This document shows, piece after piece, positions 1 to 7,096 of a DNA stretch of 9,031 nt. The DNA comes from an uncultured Phascolarctobacterium sp. Its GTDB lineage: Bacteria > Bacillota > Negativicutes > Acidaminococcales > Acidaminococcaceae. A model generated the notes under the pieces. It was not told where the DNA came from. It ran no database searches and saw only the letters and a list, made by a program, of their open reading frames with translations. Both the position numbers and the translations under genes were made by a program. The stretch's first letter is position 1. Each line of letters opens with the position of its first letter. The stretch is taken from NCBI GenBank assembly GCA_937901335.1, contig CALCHC010000010.1, positions 1 to 9,031 on the forward strand, in the 5' to 3' direction.

Positions 1-263
1 GGAGGGTCATATGTTCTTTGTTGTCCATCAATAAGACCATACTTTGTATCATTATCTTGGCAGTTAACAATGATAGTTCCAAAAAAGTATCTATCTTTAC
101 TCTCGCTTTCGACAAAGTCATTAATATCTTGCCATAATTTATCACAATTATCTGTTCCCCAAGAATACGCACGTTGATATTCCGGGATGGTAAATACCGT
201 ATCCTCTTCTAATCTTAGATAATCGCCTATCTTTTTAAGTTTAGGTTCAATATTCTTTGCCAT
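1..263 (-). CDS. DUF262 domain protein, N-terminal part (runs off the window)
   Basis: Open frame of 87 codons from ATG at 263 to the window edge. The start has GGAGG at 271-275 with a 7-nt spacer. The protein begins MAKNIEPKLKKIGDYL and then shows the DUF262 hallmarks in order: TIPEYQRAYSW near residues 25-35, a KLWQDI helix, YFFGTIIV near 59-66, and LIDGQQR near 77-83. DUF262 is the N-terminal ParB/Srx-like NTPase-type domain of GmrS/GmrSD type IV restriction enzymes and of many uncharacterised defence proteins. It lies 32 nt downstream of the ATPase gene in the same direction, so the two are probably one operon. After GQQRT the frame reads YDP, whereas the family normally continues with hydrophobic residues such as TTLLLL. 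Moving by one base gives MTL, which suggests a frameshift near position 12. Family call is confident; whether the gene is intact cannot be seen. Confidence 0.8.
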   Translation of the reverse strand, partial: MAKNIEPKLKKIGDYLRLEEDTVFTIPEYQRAYSWGTDNCDKLWQDINDFVESESKDRYFFGTIIVNCQDNDTKYGLIDGQQRTYDP

Positions 264-295
264 AATCATACCTCCAACATAATTTCATATTATTA

Positions 296-1600
296 TCAAG
301 CTATTATTTTAGTAATCTGCTCAACCGCATACAATGGTAAATTTACTAACCAATCTTCTTTTTTATAATCTGCCATAGAAGTGCGCATAGATACCTCAGG
401 TTTAAACTTTTCTTGGTATGTTTTCAAGCTCTTAGCTCTAAGATTTACTTCCGCCTTTACTTCAACAGGCACAATCAATTCGCCCGTATCAATAACAAAA
501 TCAACTTCGCAGGAACCTCTATCATTTGTATAATAGTAAATTCCTAAATCTTCGATAGTTTTAAGTTGTTGGCATACATACTGTTCAGTAAGCGCCCCCT
601 TAAACTCAACAAAAAGATCATTACCATCAAGCAAAGTGCGTTGTCTAAGTCCCGCCATACAACCAAGCAAACCAACATCTACTAAAAATAACTTAAATGC
701 TTTTAAATCTTCATACGCTTTTAACGGAATACCTGCTGCATTTACACGGCTAACTTTATGAACTAATCCACAGTCTGAAAGCCACATAATTGCAGTTTCA
801 TAATCCTTCGCACGTGCACCTTCACGTACCAAACCATAAATAAACTTTTTATTTTCTTTTGCAAGTTGTGAGGAAATGGAATTCCACAACATACGAATTT
901 TAGGAACGATATCATTCGGAGCATGTTTGGAAAAATCTTGTTCATAAGCTGCAAGAATTCTCTTCTGAATTTCACGAACTTCTTTAAAGTCTTTATCATC
1001 TACAAAACTTTGGACTGCTTCAGGCATACCACCAACAAAATAGTATTGCTTCAAAGCATCAATATATGTTTGCTTGAAACTTGTAATCATCTGAAAATCT
1101 TGCTTATCAAGAAGTGCAGCAAACTGTTCTTTACCAGTTGCCAACAAAAACTCCTTGAAAGAAAGAGGATAAAGCTTTAAGAAATCTACCTTACCAACAG
1201 GGAAAGAAGTACCCTCGTGTAGAGCTATACCTAGCAGAGAACCTGCACAAACAATATGATAGTGTGGTGCATTTTCATAAAAGTATTTAAGAGATGCTAA
1301 AGCTCTTGGAACTTCTTGGACCTCATCAAAAATCAATAACGTATTTTCAGGATCAATTTTTCGTCCCACATATATCTCTAATCCCATAATTAAACGTTCA
1401 GTGTTCAAATCAGAAGCAAACAACTCTGCCATTCTAGAATTAGAATCAAAATTAATATATACAGTATCTGCATACGCCTGTTTCCCAAATTCTTTCATAA
1501 GCCAAGTTTTACCAACTTGACGAGCACCTTCAATTATTAAAGGTTTACGGCGTTTGCTTTGTTTCCATTTTAATAATTTTTCTATAGCAATTCGGTACAT
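296..1600 (-). CDS. AAA_14 / DUF4143 family ATPase
   Basis: A 434-residue protein of the usual size for the family with N-terminal AAA_14 ATPase plus C-terminal DUF4143. Visible motifs are Walker A GARQVGKT (residues 25-32), Walker B LLIFDEVQ (88-95), a sensor-like CAGSLLG (118-124), the YPLSFKEFL stretch (144-152) and GGMPEAV (190-196), both typical of the family. The C-terminal end has EVDFVID (365-371) followed by PVEVKAE (378-384), the D...ExK spacing of a PD-(D/E)XK nuclease-like fold. The start ATG at 1600 is preceded by GGAGG in the minus-strand leader, and a promoter lies at 1632-1660. Cellular role of this family is poorly defined; members are often in mobile or defence contexts. It is followed 32 nt later by the DUF262 gene. 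No transmembrane or signal segment is apparent. Family assignment is strong, biological role unknown. Confidence 0.9.
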   Translation of the reverse strand: MYRIAIEKLLKWKQSKRRKPLIIEGARQVGKTWLMKEFGKQAYADTVYINFDSNSRMAELFASDLNTERLIMGLEIYVGRKIDPENTLLIFDEVQEVPRALASLKYFYENAPHYHIVCAGSLLGIALHEGTSFPVGKVDFLKLYPLSFKEFLLATGKEQFAALLDKQDFQMITSFKQTYIDALKQYYFVGGMPEAVQSFVDDKDFKEVREIQKRILAAYEQDFSKHAPNDIVPKIRMLWNSISSQLAKENKKFIYGLVREGARAKDYETAIMWLSDCGLVHKVSRVNAAGIPLKAYEDLKAFKLFLVDVGLLGCMAGLRQRTLLDGNDLFVEFKGALTEQYVCQQLKTIEDLGIYYYTNDRGSCEVDFVIDTGELIVPVEVKAEVNLRAKSLKTYQEKFKPEVSMRTSMADYKKEDWLVNLPLYAVEQITKIIA

Positions 1601-1631
1601 ACACGCACCTCCGTTATTATTCTGTAACTAC

Positions 1632-1660
1632 AGTATAATACCTCATTACAAAAATTACAA
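1632..1660 (-). promoter_or_regulatory. Predicted sigma-A type promoter of the ATPase gene
   Basis: On the minus strand TTGTAA (1660-1655) and TATACT (1637-1632) are separated by exactly 17 bp. They lie 32 nt upstream of the ATPase start, leaving a short leader with the GGAGG ribosome binding site. The -35 box sits inside the first copy of a 10-bp direct repeat, so the promoter may be regulated. Prediction rests on consensus match and position only. Confidence 0.55.
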
Positions 1661-1697
1661 CGAACTTTGTATGTATTGCTACACTTTTTACAACGAA
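1655..1697. repeat. Pair of 10-bp direct repeats at the ATPase promoter
   Basis: TTACAACGAA occurs at 1655-1664 and again at 1688-1697, a 33-bp period, close to three helical turns. A third partial copy, TTACAA, is at 1646-1651. The first full copy overlaps the predicted -35 box, so it could be an operator, or it could be target/flank sequence beside the insertion element. No regulator is identified. Confidence 0.4.
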
Positions 1698-1762
1698 TAA
1701 CGCTAAAAATCGCTCCCACCCCTAAGAGAGGTGGTTCGCAATAGCCCTATAAGGGCATAACA

Positions 1763-1791
1763 AAGGCCAGCGCCTAAATGACGCTGGCTTT
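1763..1791 (-). terminator. Putative terminator downstream of the IS200 transposase
   Basis: Stem AAAGCCAGCG / CGCTGGCCTT (one G-T wobble) around a 9-nt loop, arms 1763-1772 and 1782-1791. It is followed on the minus strand by a short T-containing run. It lies 29 nt beyond the tnpA stop, inside the element. The T-tract is weak, so termination may be partial. Confidence 0.5.
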
Positions 1792-1819
1792 CACTTTGTT
1801 CAAGCCACAAGTGGTTAGA

Positions 1820-2272
1820 CTACTTGCTACCCTTGAAAGGGTCTACATATTCTTTTTTACTTAATGAATCTTCCATTTGATCCATCTTATCTTGTTCTCG
1901 TATATACTTCTGTATAGTAGCTGCATTTAGTCCTACTGTACTTACATAGTACCCTGTTGCCCAAAAATTTCTATTACCAAACTTGTACTTAAGATTAGCA
2001 TGTCTTTCAAATATCATCATTGCACTTTTACCTTTTAGATATCCCATAAAGTTTGAAACAGAATATTTAGGTGGTATCGATAATAATAAATGTATGTGGT
2101 CAGGCATCATATTACCTTCTATTATCTCTACACCTTTCCACTTGCATAGATCCTTTATTATTGTTTGAATATCACTTCTTAATTGATTATAAATTATTTT
2201 TCTCCTATATTTCGGAGTAAAAACAATATGATATTTACACACCCATTTTGTATGTGCTAAACTATTTGCCAT
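1820..2272 (-). CDS. tnpA: IS200-type transposase TnpA (Y1 HUH single-strand transposase)
   Basis: A 150-residue protein, the normal IS200 TnpA length. It opens SLAHTKWVCKYHIVFTPKYR, the conserved N-terminus of the family. The metal-binding HUH motif is HIH at residues 59-61 within PDHIHLLL, and the likely nucleophile is Tyr123 in IQKYIREQ. FMGYLKGKS (75-83) and NFWATGYYVSTVG (102-114) are also family signatures. The enzyme cuts and rejoins single-stranded DNA at the hairpin ends (peel-and-paste transposition). I chose ATG 2272, not the in-frame ATG at 2326, because the conserved N-terminus begins here and AAGGGA lies 8 nt upstream. No accessory TnpB/IscB gene is present. The reading frame and key residues look intact, so the element may be active. 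Confidence 0.92.
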   Translation of the reverse strand: MANSLAHTKWVCKYHIVFTPKYRRKIIYNQLRSDIQTIIKDLCKWKGVEIIEGNMMPDHIHLLLSIPPKYSVSNFMGYLKGKSAMMIFERHANLKYKFGNRNFWATGYYVSTVGLNAATIQKYIREQDKMDQMEDSLSKKEYVDPFKGSK

Positions 2273-2342
2273 AGACAACATCCCTTCTCTAATGTATTTT
2301 GTGACTTGAACAATCTCATTATACATCGAAGGGATGTTGTCT
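2273..2342 (-). promoter_or_regulatory. RBS-sequestering inverted repeat upstream of tnpA
   Basis: Perfect 15-bp inverted repeat, AGACAACATCCCTTC at 2273-2287 (as read on the plus strand) and its complement at 2328-2342, separated by 40 nt. In the mRNA the 3' arm contains the AAGGGA Shine-Dalgarno sequence and ends directly against the tnpA ATG at 2272. Known IS200 elements use such an internal stem to block ribosome access and keep transposition low; I infer the same here. Confidence 0.75.
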
Positions 2343-2426
2343 TTTTGCTTAAGCTTTAATCACACCTGCATAGCAGGCGGTGGTTAAATAATCGTTTCAC
2401 GCTTATTTAAAAGCTAAAGCACACAT

Positions 2427-2454
2427 AAAAAACTCCGCAATTTCTTGCGGAGTT
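2427..2454 (-). terminator. Rho-independent terminator of pheST
   Basis: Perfect 10-bp stem AACTCCGCAA / TTGCGGAGTT (2431-2440 and 2445-2454) with a 4-nt loop, followed on the minus strand by TTTTTT (2432-2427). It starts 10 nt beyond the pheT stop codon. The plus strand has TTTTCC after the stem, so it could also act weakly in the other direction. Confidence 0.92.
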
Positions 2455-2464
2455 TTCCTTATTT

Positions 2465-4912
2465 TTAAGCTCTAAGTTCAGCCTTATATTCTTCTGCAAC
2501 TTTCGCAATTACAGTCTTCATACTTGCATCAACTTCTGCATCAGTCAAGGTTCTATCAGCAGCTTGATAAGTCAAGTTGAACGCCATGGATTTGCAGCCT
2601 TCAGCTACTTGTTTACCGGTGTAAATGTCAAATACTTTTACATCTTTCAACAATTCACCACCGTGAGCACGAATAACAGCTTCCAGTTCAGCGTTGGTTA
2701 CTTCCAAAGGAACAACAACTGCGATGTCGCGGCTCATGCTGGGATATTTAGCCAAGTGTTTGTATTTGGGAACTGCGATTGCGGCAGCAACCAGCGGTTC
2801 GATTTCCAATTCCAGAATGTAAGCTTCTTGGGGCAAGCCGTAAGCTTCTTGTGCCAACGGATGAAGTTCGCCAAACCAGCCAATGATTTTGCCGTCAACT
2901 TCAACTGCACAGGATTTGCCGGGATGCAGGTAAGGAACAGCATAGTGAACCAATTTGTAATCGTTCAGCATCAATTTTGCCATCAAGCCTTCAACAACAC
3001 CTTTCATGTCGTAGAAGTCTACGTTGTCGCGAGAAGTGCACCAGTTCAAATCATTAGCTTTACCGCTCATTACAGCGCAGAGCATGGAGATTTCGTCCGG
3101 TTGTTCTTTCAAAGGCAGTTCTTTAGGCAGGTACACGCGACCTACTTCAAAGATAGCAACTTTAGAATGTTGACGAGCCAAGTTGTAAGCAGCAGCGCTC
3201 AATACGCTAGGAGCCATAGTGGTACGCATTACTTTGAATTCATCGGTGATAGGATTCAAAAGTTCAATTGCGTTACGACGGCTATCGTCAGCAGGAAGTT
3301 GGAGTTTATCGAAAGCACTGGGATTGATGAAACTGTAGCTCATTACTTCGTTCATGCCAACTGCAACCATGTAATCTTGGATGCTATCTTTAACATCTTC
3401 AACTACAAATTGACGACCTTGTGCCATACCAAGTACAGGCATGTGAGATTCAATGTGGTCCAAACCGTGGATACGAGCGATTTCTTCGCTGATATCTGCA
3501 TTGCAGGTAACATCATTACGCCAGCTGGGAGCAGTAATTACCAAGTATTCACCGTCTTCAGCAACTTCGAATTCCAAAGAGGTCAAGGTTTTAACCATTT
3601 CTTCTTTAGAGATGGCAATACCAACACGACCGCTGATAACTTCCGGAGTTACTTTAATTACAGCAGGTTTTACTTCTTCAGGATATGCTTCAACGATGCC
3701 TGCAACAGTTTCGCAAGCACCCATTTGTTCTAAGAGATAAGCAGCGCGGTTCAATGCGTTGTGAGTTTTGATGGTGTCAACGCCACGTTCGAAACGACCG
3801 CTTGCTTCACTGCGGAGGCCCAAGGAACGGGAAGTACGACGGATGGAAGGACCATGGAAGCTTGCAGCTTCGAGCATTACGTTAACAGTTTCACCGGTAA
3901 CTTCGGTATCGAAACCACCCATTACACCACCAAGACCTACAGCACGTTCTGCGTCGCCGATAACAATCATAGAAGCGTCAAGAGTACGTTCTTGTTCGTC
4001 CAAGGTCATCAGTTTTTCACCTTCGCCACCACGACGAACAACCAAGGTATGGTCTGCTACTTTATCGTAGTCATAAGCATGCATAGGTTGACCAAGTTCC
4101 AACATTACATAGTTAGTTACGTCAACTACGTTGCTGATGGGGCGCATACCGCAAGCACGCAAGCGTTTTTGCATCCATTCAGGGGATTCAGTAATTTTAA
4201 TGTTTTTCAATACGCGAACTGCAAAGCGCGGGCAAAGTTCAGGAGCTTCAATTTTAATAGAAGCCATTTCTGCAACATTACCACCAGCAGCTTCTGCTAC
4301 GTCCATTGCAGGCATTTTCAGCGGGCAACCGGTCAGAGCTGCAATTTCGCGAGCCAAACCGATGATGCTGAAGCAGTCTGCACGGTTAGCAGTCAAGTCA
4401 ATATCGATAACAACATCGTTCAAGCCAAGTACTTCTTTAACATCAACACCAACAGGAGTATCAGCAGGAAGAATGAAGATGCCTTCGCGTTGAGAAGGAA
4501 GAAGCAGTTTGCTGTCAATGCCAAGTTCGTCAGCACTGCAAAGCATACCAAAGGAATCCAAGCCACGCATTTTTACTGCAGCAAGTTTCATACCTTCCGG
4601 ATTGCGGCTGCTAGGAGGCAGAGTGCTGCCTACAACTGCAACGGGAACGATATCGTTTTGTTTTACGTTTTGAGCACCGGTCAAAATTTGTACGATGCCT
4701 TGACCATAATCCATTTGGCAAACCCACAAATGGTCAGAGTCAGGATGACGTTCGATTTGAGTAACTTTACCAGTCAAAACGCCTTCCAAACCTTCGCCAA
4801 GATTGGTTACGGTTTCTACTTCCAAGCCGGCACGGGTGATTTTGTCCACCAGTACATCGACAGGAATATTTATATCAACATATTGTTTAAGCCATTCCAA
4901 AGATGCTAACAT
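2465..4912 (-). CDS. pheT: Phenylalanine--tRNA ligase beta subunit
   Basis: An 815-residue protein, the standard length of bacterial-type PheT. With PheS it forms the cytoplasmic (alpha-beta)2 enzyme that charges tRNA-Phe. Visible domains are an N-terminal segment SLEWLKQYVD, the EMAP/OB-type tRNA-binding domain (about residues 40-150, with GKVTQIERHPDSDHL and LTGAQNV), the B3/B4 region that carries editing activity in the family (about 210-400, including PISNVVDVTNYVMLELGQPMHA), the B5 domain, the catalytic-like core, and a C-terminal ferredoxin-fold anticodon-binding domain (about 720-812, KYPSMSRDIAVVV to LTYQAADRTLTD). The start ATG 4912 has AAGGAGG with a 6-nt spacer; this Shine-Dalgarno overlaps the pheS stop codon, so the two are translationally linked. 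It is followed closely by the terminator at 2427-2454. No sign of damage. Confidence 0.98.
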   Translation of the reverse strand: MLASLEWLKQYVDINIPVDVLVDKITRAGLEVETVTNLGEGLEGVLTGKVTQIERHPDSDHLWVCQMDYGQGIVQILTGAQNVKQNDIVPVAVVGSTLPPSSRNPEGMKLAAVKMRGLDSFGMLCSADELGIDSKLLLPSQREGIFILPADTPVGVDVKEVLGLNDVVIDIDLTANRADCFSIIGLAREIAALTGCPLKMPAMDVAEAAGGNVAEMASIKIEAPELCPRFAVRVLKNIKITESPEWMQKRLRACGMRPISNVVDVTNYVMLELGQPMHAYDYDKVADHTLVVRRGGEGEKLMTLDEQERTLDASMIVIGDAERAVGLGGVMGGFDTEVTGETVNVMLEAASFHGPSIRRTSRSLGLRSEASGRFERGVDTIKTHNALNRAAYLLEQMGACETVAGIVEAYPEEVKPAVIKVTPEVISGRVGIAISKEEMVKTLTSLEFEVAEDGEYLVITAPSWRNDVTCNADISEEIARIHGLDHIESHMPVLGMAQGRQFVVEDVKDSIQDYMVAVGMNEVMSYSFINPSAFDKLQLPADDSRRNAIELLNPITDEFKVMRTTMAPSVLSAAAYNLARQHSKVAIFEVGRVYLPKELPLKEQPDEISMLCAVMSGKANDLNWCTSRDNVDFYDMKGVVEGLMAKLMLNDYKLVHYAVPYLHPGKSCAVEVDGKIIGWFGELHPLAQEAYGLPQEAYILELEIEPLVAAAIAVPKYKHLAKYPSMSRDIAVVVPLEVTNAELEAVIRAHGGELLKDVKVFDIYTGKQVAEGCKSMAFNLTYQAADRTLTDAEVDASMKTVIAKVAEEYKAELRA

Positions 4913-4923
4913 GGTAATCCTCC

Positions 4924-5949
4924 TTATTTGAATTGACGAATGAAGCGCAAGTCATTTTCGAAGAACAAACGCAAATCATCAATGCCGTATTTAAGCATAG
5001 CAATACGTTCAACACCCATACCGAATGCGAAACCGGTTACTTGATCAGGATCGTAACCGCTCATGCGCAATACATTGGGATGAACCATACCACTACCAAG
5101 GATTTCAAGCCAGCCGGAGTTCTTGCATACACGGCAGCCTTTACCGCCACAAATTACGCAGGAGATATCAACTTCTGCAGAAGGTTCAGTGAACGGGAAA
5201 TAGCTGGGACGCAAACGAACTTTAACATCGTTGCCAAACATTTCTTTCAAGAACAGTTCCAAAGTACCTTTCAAATCTGCCAAGCTGATATTTTTATCGA
5301 TTACAAGACCTTCAACTTGGTGGAACATCGGGGAGTGAGTTGCGTCATAGTCGCAACGATAAACAGTACCGGGAGCAATCATACGAATCGGAGAGTTCGG
5401 TTCACGAGATTGCATGGTACGAGCTTGTACCGGAGAAGTATGGGTACGGAGCAGATATTCTTCGGTAATATAGAAGGTATCTTGCATATCACGAGCAGGA
5501 TGGTCTTGAGGCAGGTTCAGTGCTTCAAAGTTGTAGTAATCTTTTTCGATTTCAGGACCTTCCATTACTTCAAAGCCCATACGCATAAAGATTTTTTTGA
5601 TTTCACGCATGGTCAAAGTTACGGGATGCAAATGACCTTCGCGGGGTTGACGACCAGGCAAAGTGATGTCCACTTTTTCATTTGCCAATTTATCAGCCAA
5701 CGCTTTTTGTTCCAAAACAGTAGTTTTAGCGTTGATTTCTTCTTCCAACAAGTTTTTGATTTCGTTAACGATTTGACCGATTTTCGGACGTTCTTCTGCG
5801 GACAGTTTGCCCATGCCGCGCAAAATTTCAGTCATAGGACCTTTTTTGCCAAGATATTTGACACGCAGGTCTTTCAATGCGTCCAAAGAGCTAACTTCTG
5901 CCAATTCTGCCAAAGCTTGCTCTTTAATAGCCAGTAATTGTTCTCTCAT
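4924..5949 (-). CDS. pheS: Phenylalanine--tRNA ligase alpha subunit
   Basis: A 341-residue catalytic subunit of phenylalanyl-tRNA synthetase, of normal length. The N-terminal 85 residues form the helical coiled-coil arm that contacts tRNA. The class II core follows: motif 1 around HPVTLTMREIKKIFMRMGF (108-126), motif 2 at TVYRCDYDATHSPMFHQVEG (195-214), and motif 3 at FAFGMGVERIAMLKYGIDD (307-325) with its arginine at 315. A CxxC-GxxCxxC cysteine cluster lies at 264-275. I start at ATG 5949, preceded by AGGAGG with a short spacer. The same frame stays open upstream to an ATG at 6021, but that stretch is the T-box leader and terminator, not protein. The pheT start is 11 nt after the stop. Expression is expected to rise when uncharged tRNA-Phe accumulates, through the T-box upstream. 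Confidence 0.98.
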   Translation of the reverse strand: MREQLLAIKEQALAELAEVSSLDALKDLRVKYLGKKGPMTEILRGMGKLSAEERPKIGQIVNEIKNLLEEEINAKTTVLEQKALADKLANEKVDITLPGRQPREGHLHPVTLTMREIKKIFMRMGFEVMEGPEIEKDYYNFEALNLPQDHPARDMQDTFYITEEYLLRTHTSPVQARTMQSREPNSPIRMIAPGTVYRCDYDATHSPMFHQVEGLVIDKNISLADLKGTLELFLKEMFGNDVKVRLRPSYFPFTEPSAEVDISCVICGGKGCRVCKNSGWLEILGSGMVHPNVLRMSGYDPDQVTGFAFGMGVERIAMLKYGIDDLRLFFENDLRFIRQFK

Positions 5950-5970
5950 GGTCTTCCTCCTAAAAATAAT

Positions 5971-6001
5971 AAAACCCCTGTAATCAATAAAATTACAGGG
6001 G
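5971..6001 (-). terminator. Conditional terminator of the pheST T-box
   Basis: Perfect 10-bp stem CCCCTGTAAT / ATTACAGGGG (arms 5975-5984 and 5992-6001, 7-nt loop). It is followed on the minus strand by TTTTATTATT, ahead of the pheS ribosome binding site. It lies 10 nt after the T-box sequence, the standard place for the attenuator that competes with the antiterminator. Confidence 0.93.
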
Positions 6002-6219
6002 CGAAAAAATCGCGGTACCACCCTTTTTTGTACACTTCATTAATGCCTTAACGCGGCTCACGCCTCACCTACACAGCTTACGCCTTCAGCCAGGGCACTC
6101 CCAAGTGAACTTCAACTATAATCTTCGGGCAAGGCTTACAGCCAGCGACCTTGCTCTCTTAACCTATCCTTATAGCCTACTTTCTTGCTCATCGTGCTTA
6201 ACAGGGGTATTTTCAATTA
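5971..6219 (-). promoter_or_regulatory. Phenylalanine-specific T-box riboswitch leader of pheST
   Basis: The minus-strand leader carries the T-box core GGGTGGTACCGCG (6023-6011), which pairs with the uncharged tRNA acceptor end in this family. It is followed by a terminator hairpin (5975-6001). Upstream is a Stem I-like region containing a K-turn-like GATGAGCAAGAAAGTA stretch, with GCAC and GTGC arms that can close the lower stem. In the 3' side of the specifier loop the sequence is GTTCACTT, placing a UUC phenylalanine codon at 6109-6107 followed by A, as expected for a specifier. Known mechanism: uncharged tRNA-Phe binds the specifier and the T-box, the antiterminator forms and pheST is transcribed. 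The 5' end is estimated from the promoter at 6226-6254. Confidence 0.93.
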
Positions 6220-6225
6220 CGAGAT

Positions 6226-6254
6226 ATTATAGCATAAATGATGCTGAGAGTAAA
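6226..6254 (-). promoter_or_regulatory. Promoter of the pheST T-box operon
   Basis: On the minus strand TTTACT (6254-6249) and a consensus TATAAT (6231-6226) are separated by 17 bp. Transcription should begin near 6219, about 270 nt before the pheS start, giving room for a full-length T-box leader. Confidence 0.75.
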
Positions 6255-6257
6255 GGG

Positions 6258-6295
6258 AAGGAACTTTCTTCGTTTCAAAAACAAGAAAGTTCCTT
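6258..6295. terminator. Long inverted repeat between the nucleotidyltransferase gene and pheST
   Basis: Perfect 13-bp inverted repeat AAGGAACTTTCTT / AAGAAAGTTCCTT, arms 6258-6270 and 6283-6295. The 12-nt loop can pair further (GTTT/AAAC). It lies 21 nt after the stop of the gene at 6317-7096 and 3 bp upstream of the pheST -35 box. It probably ends the upstream transcript, but neither side has a proper T-tract, so terminator function is an inference. Confidence 0.5.
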
Positions 6296-6316
6296 ATACG
6301 AACCACTTATATAAGT

Positions 6317-7096
6317 TTAGTCTAACTCTTCAACAATCATCTTAATTTCATCTGTTTCTAAAAGATTTTTAATAAGCGCGCCTCGTTCAGAAGGAGTTGC
6401 ACCAGCAACCTTGTTATTCATTGCTAATACGCGTAAAACTTGGTCAACATCATTGCCGTCGAGCAACAACCTTTTTATTATAGCAATCAACTCTTCCTTT
6501 GAGTATTCGTCATTCACGAGAACGCTTTGTTCACTCTTAAACTCATTAACATTTTTAATGACAAGTTCAAGAGTATCCGTACATAAAAGTTCTTTAGCTT
6601 TATCCCTTAAATATGCAAAATCTACATTGTCATAGTGGCTACTCAAAAGATATTCTGCCCACTCTGGTGTATCTTGCCAAAACTTTGCAGCTGAAACTCT
6701 GTCCAAAATAATATCTTCAATACCAATTACTTCAACAATACCATAAGCAGTCTCGACACGAGTAGTTCTAGAATATTCACCAACAAGTGGACCTTTAGGA
6801 AACTCAATTATTACAGATGTATCGTCATGATACCAAATACCATCACCATCATTTTTAAACCCTAAACCTGTCATAACTCTTTTGATGTTATAAGCATCTT
6901 TGGCAATAAAGTCAATATCTTTGGTCATATAGCTTGCAGCAGTATAAAACTCAACTGCCGAACCACCAACCATAACAACTTCATTGGCAAATTCTTTCAT
7001 TCTTTCGCAAATCACAGATGCAATACATAAACGTTCACGTACCGCATCATTCGCATATTTATTATTAATTTCCTTAATAATAGTGGTATCTAACAT
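6317..7096 (-). CDS. Putative nucleotidyltransferase-fold protein (second gene of a coupled pair)
   Basis: A 259-residue soluble protein. It has the signature of the minimal nucleotidyltransferase fold: VVMVGGSAVEFYTA (residues 40-53, with the GGS turn), then TKDIDF (58-63) with the D-x-D pair Asp60/Asp62, and a possible third acidic residue Glu98 in SVIIEFP. IEDIILDRVSAAKFW (126-140) resembles the helix after the core in AbiEii/DUF6036-like nucleotidyltransferases. The C-terminal 90 residues are helical, with unknown role. Its ATG overlaps the end of the 74-residue gene by 7 nt (ATGTTAG), and no strong Shine-Dalgarno is present, so translation is probably coupled. Such proteins occur in toxin-antitoxin and phage-defence pairs, where the enzyme may add nucleotides to tRNA or a partner protein. 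Substrate and role here are unknown. The fold call is fairly sure, the function is not. Confidence 0.65.
   Translation of the reverse strand: MLDTTIIKEINNKYANDAVRERLCIASVICERMKEFANEVVMVGGSAVEFYTAASYMTKDIDFIAKDAYNIKRVMTGLGFKNDGDGIWYHDDTSVIIEFPKGPLVGEYSRTTRVETAYGIVEVIGIEDIILDRVSAAKFWQDTPEWAEYLLSSHYDNVDFAYLRDKAKELLCTDTLELVIKNVNEFKSEQSVLVNDEYSKEELIAIIKRLLLDGNDVDQVLRVLAMNNKVAGATPSERGALIKNLLETDEIKMIVEELD

Larger units (their letters stand above)
1716..2388 (-). mobile_element. IS200-type (IS200/IS605 family) insertion sequence
   Basis: A single HUH transposase gene is flanked by short hairpins rather than terminal inverted repeats, as in IS200/IS605 elements. On the minus strand the left-end hairpin is CCTGC-TAT-GCAGG (2377-2365), extended by weaker pairing out to 2388 and 2355. 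The right-end hairpin is GCCCT-TAT-AGGGC (1756-1744). Both have 5-bp stems and the same TAT loop. A further imperfect hairpin CCACC...GGTGG lies at 1716-1734. The true cleavage positions cannot be fixed by eye because these elements make no target duplication, so the boundaries given are approximate. The element sits between the pheT terminator and the ATPase promoter, in a non-coding gap. Confidence 0.75.

Noticed and set aside
2564..4909. Long plus-strand open frames opposite pheT (up to 389 codons)
   Set aside because: They are mirror frames of a highly conserved gene, with low-complexity Phe/Asn/Thr-rich translations and no ribosome binding sites.
4933..5937. 334-codon plus-strand frame opposite pheS
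   Set aside because: It is antisense to a certain gene, has no recognisable domain and no Shine-Dalgarno.
5950..6021. 24-codon N-terminal extension of PheS from ATG 6021
   Set aside because: It translates the T-box core and terminator hairpin; the ATG at 5949 has a proper AGGAGG and matches the family N-terminus.
6105..6314. Plus-strand 69-codon frame over the T-box leader and promoter
   Set aside because: It overlaps structured regulatory sequence on the other strand, has no homology signal, and its position is fully explained by the leader.
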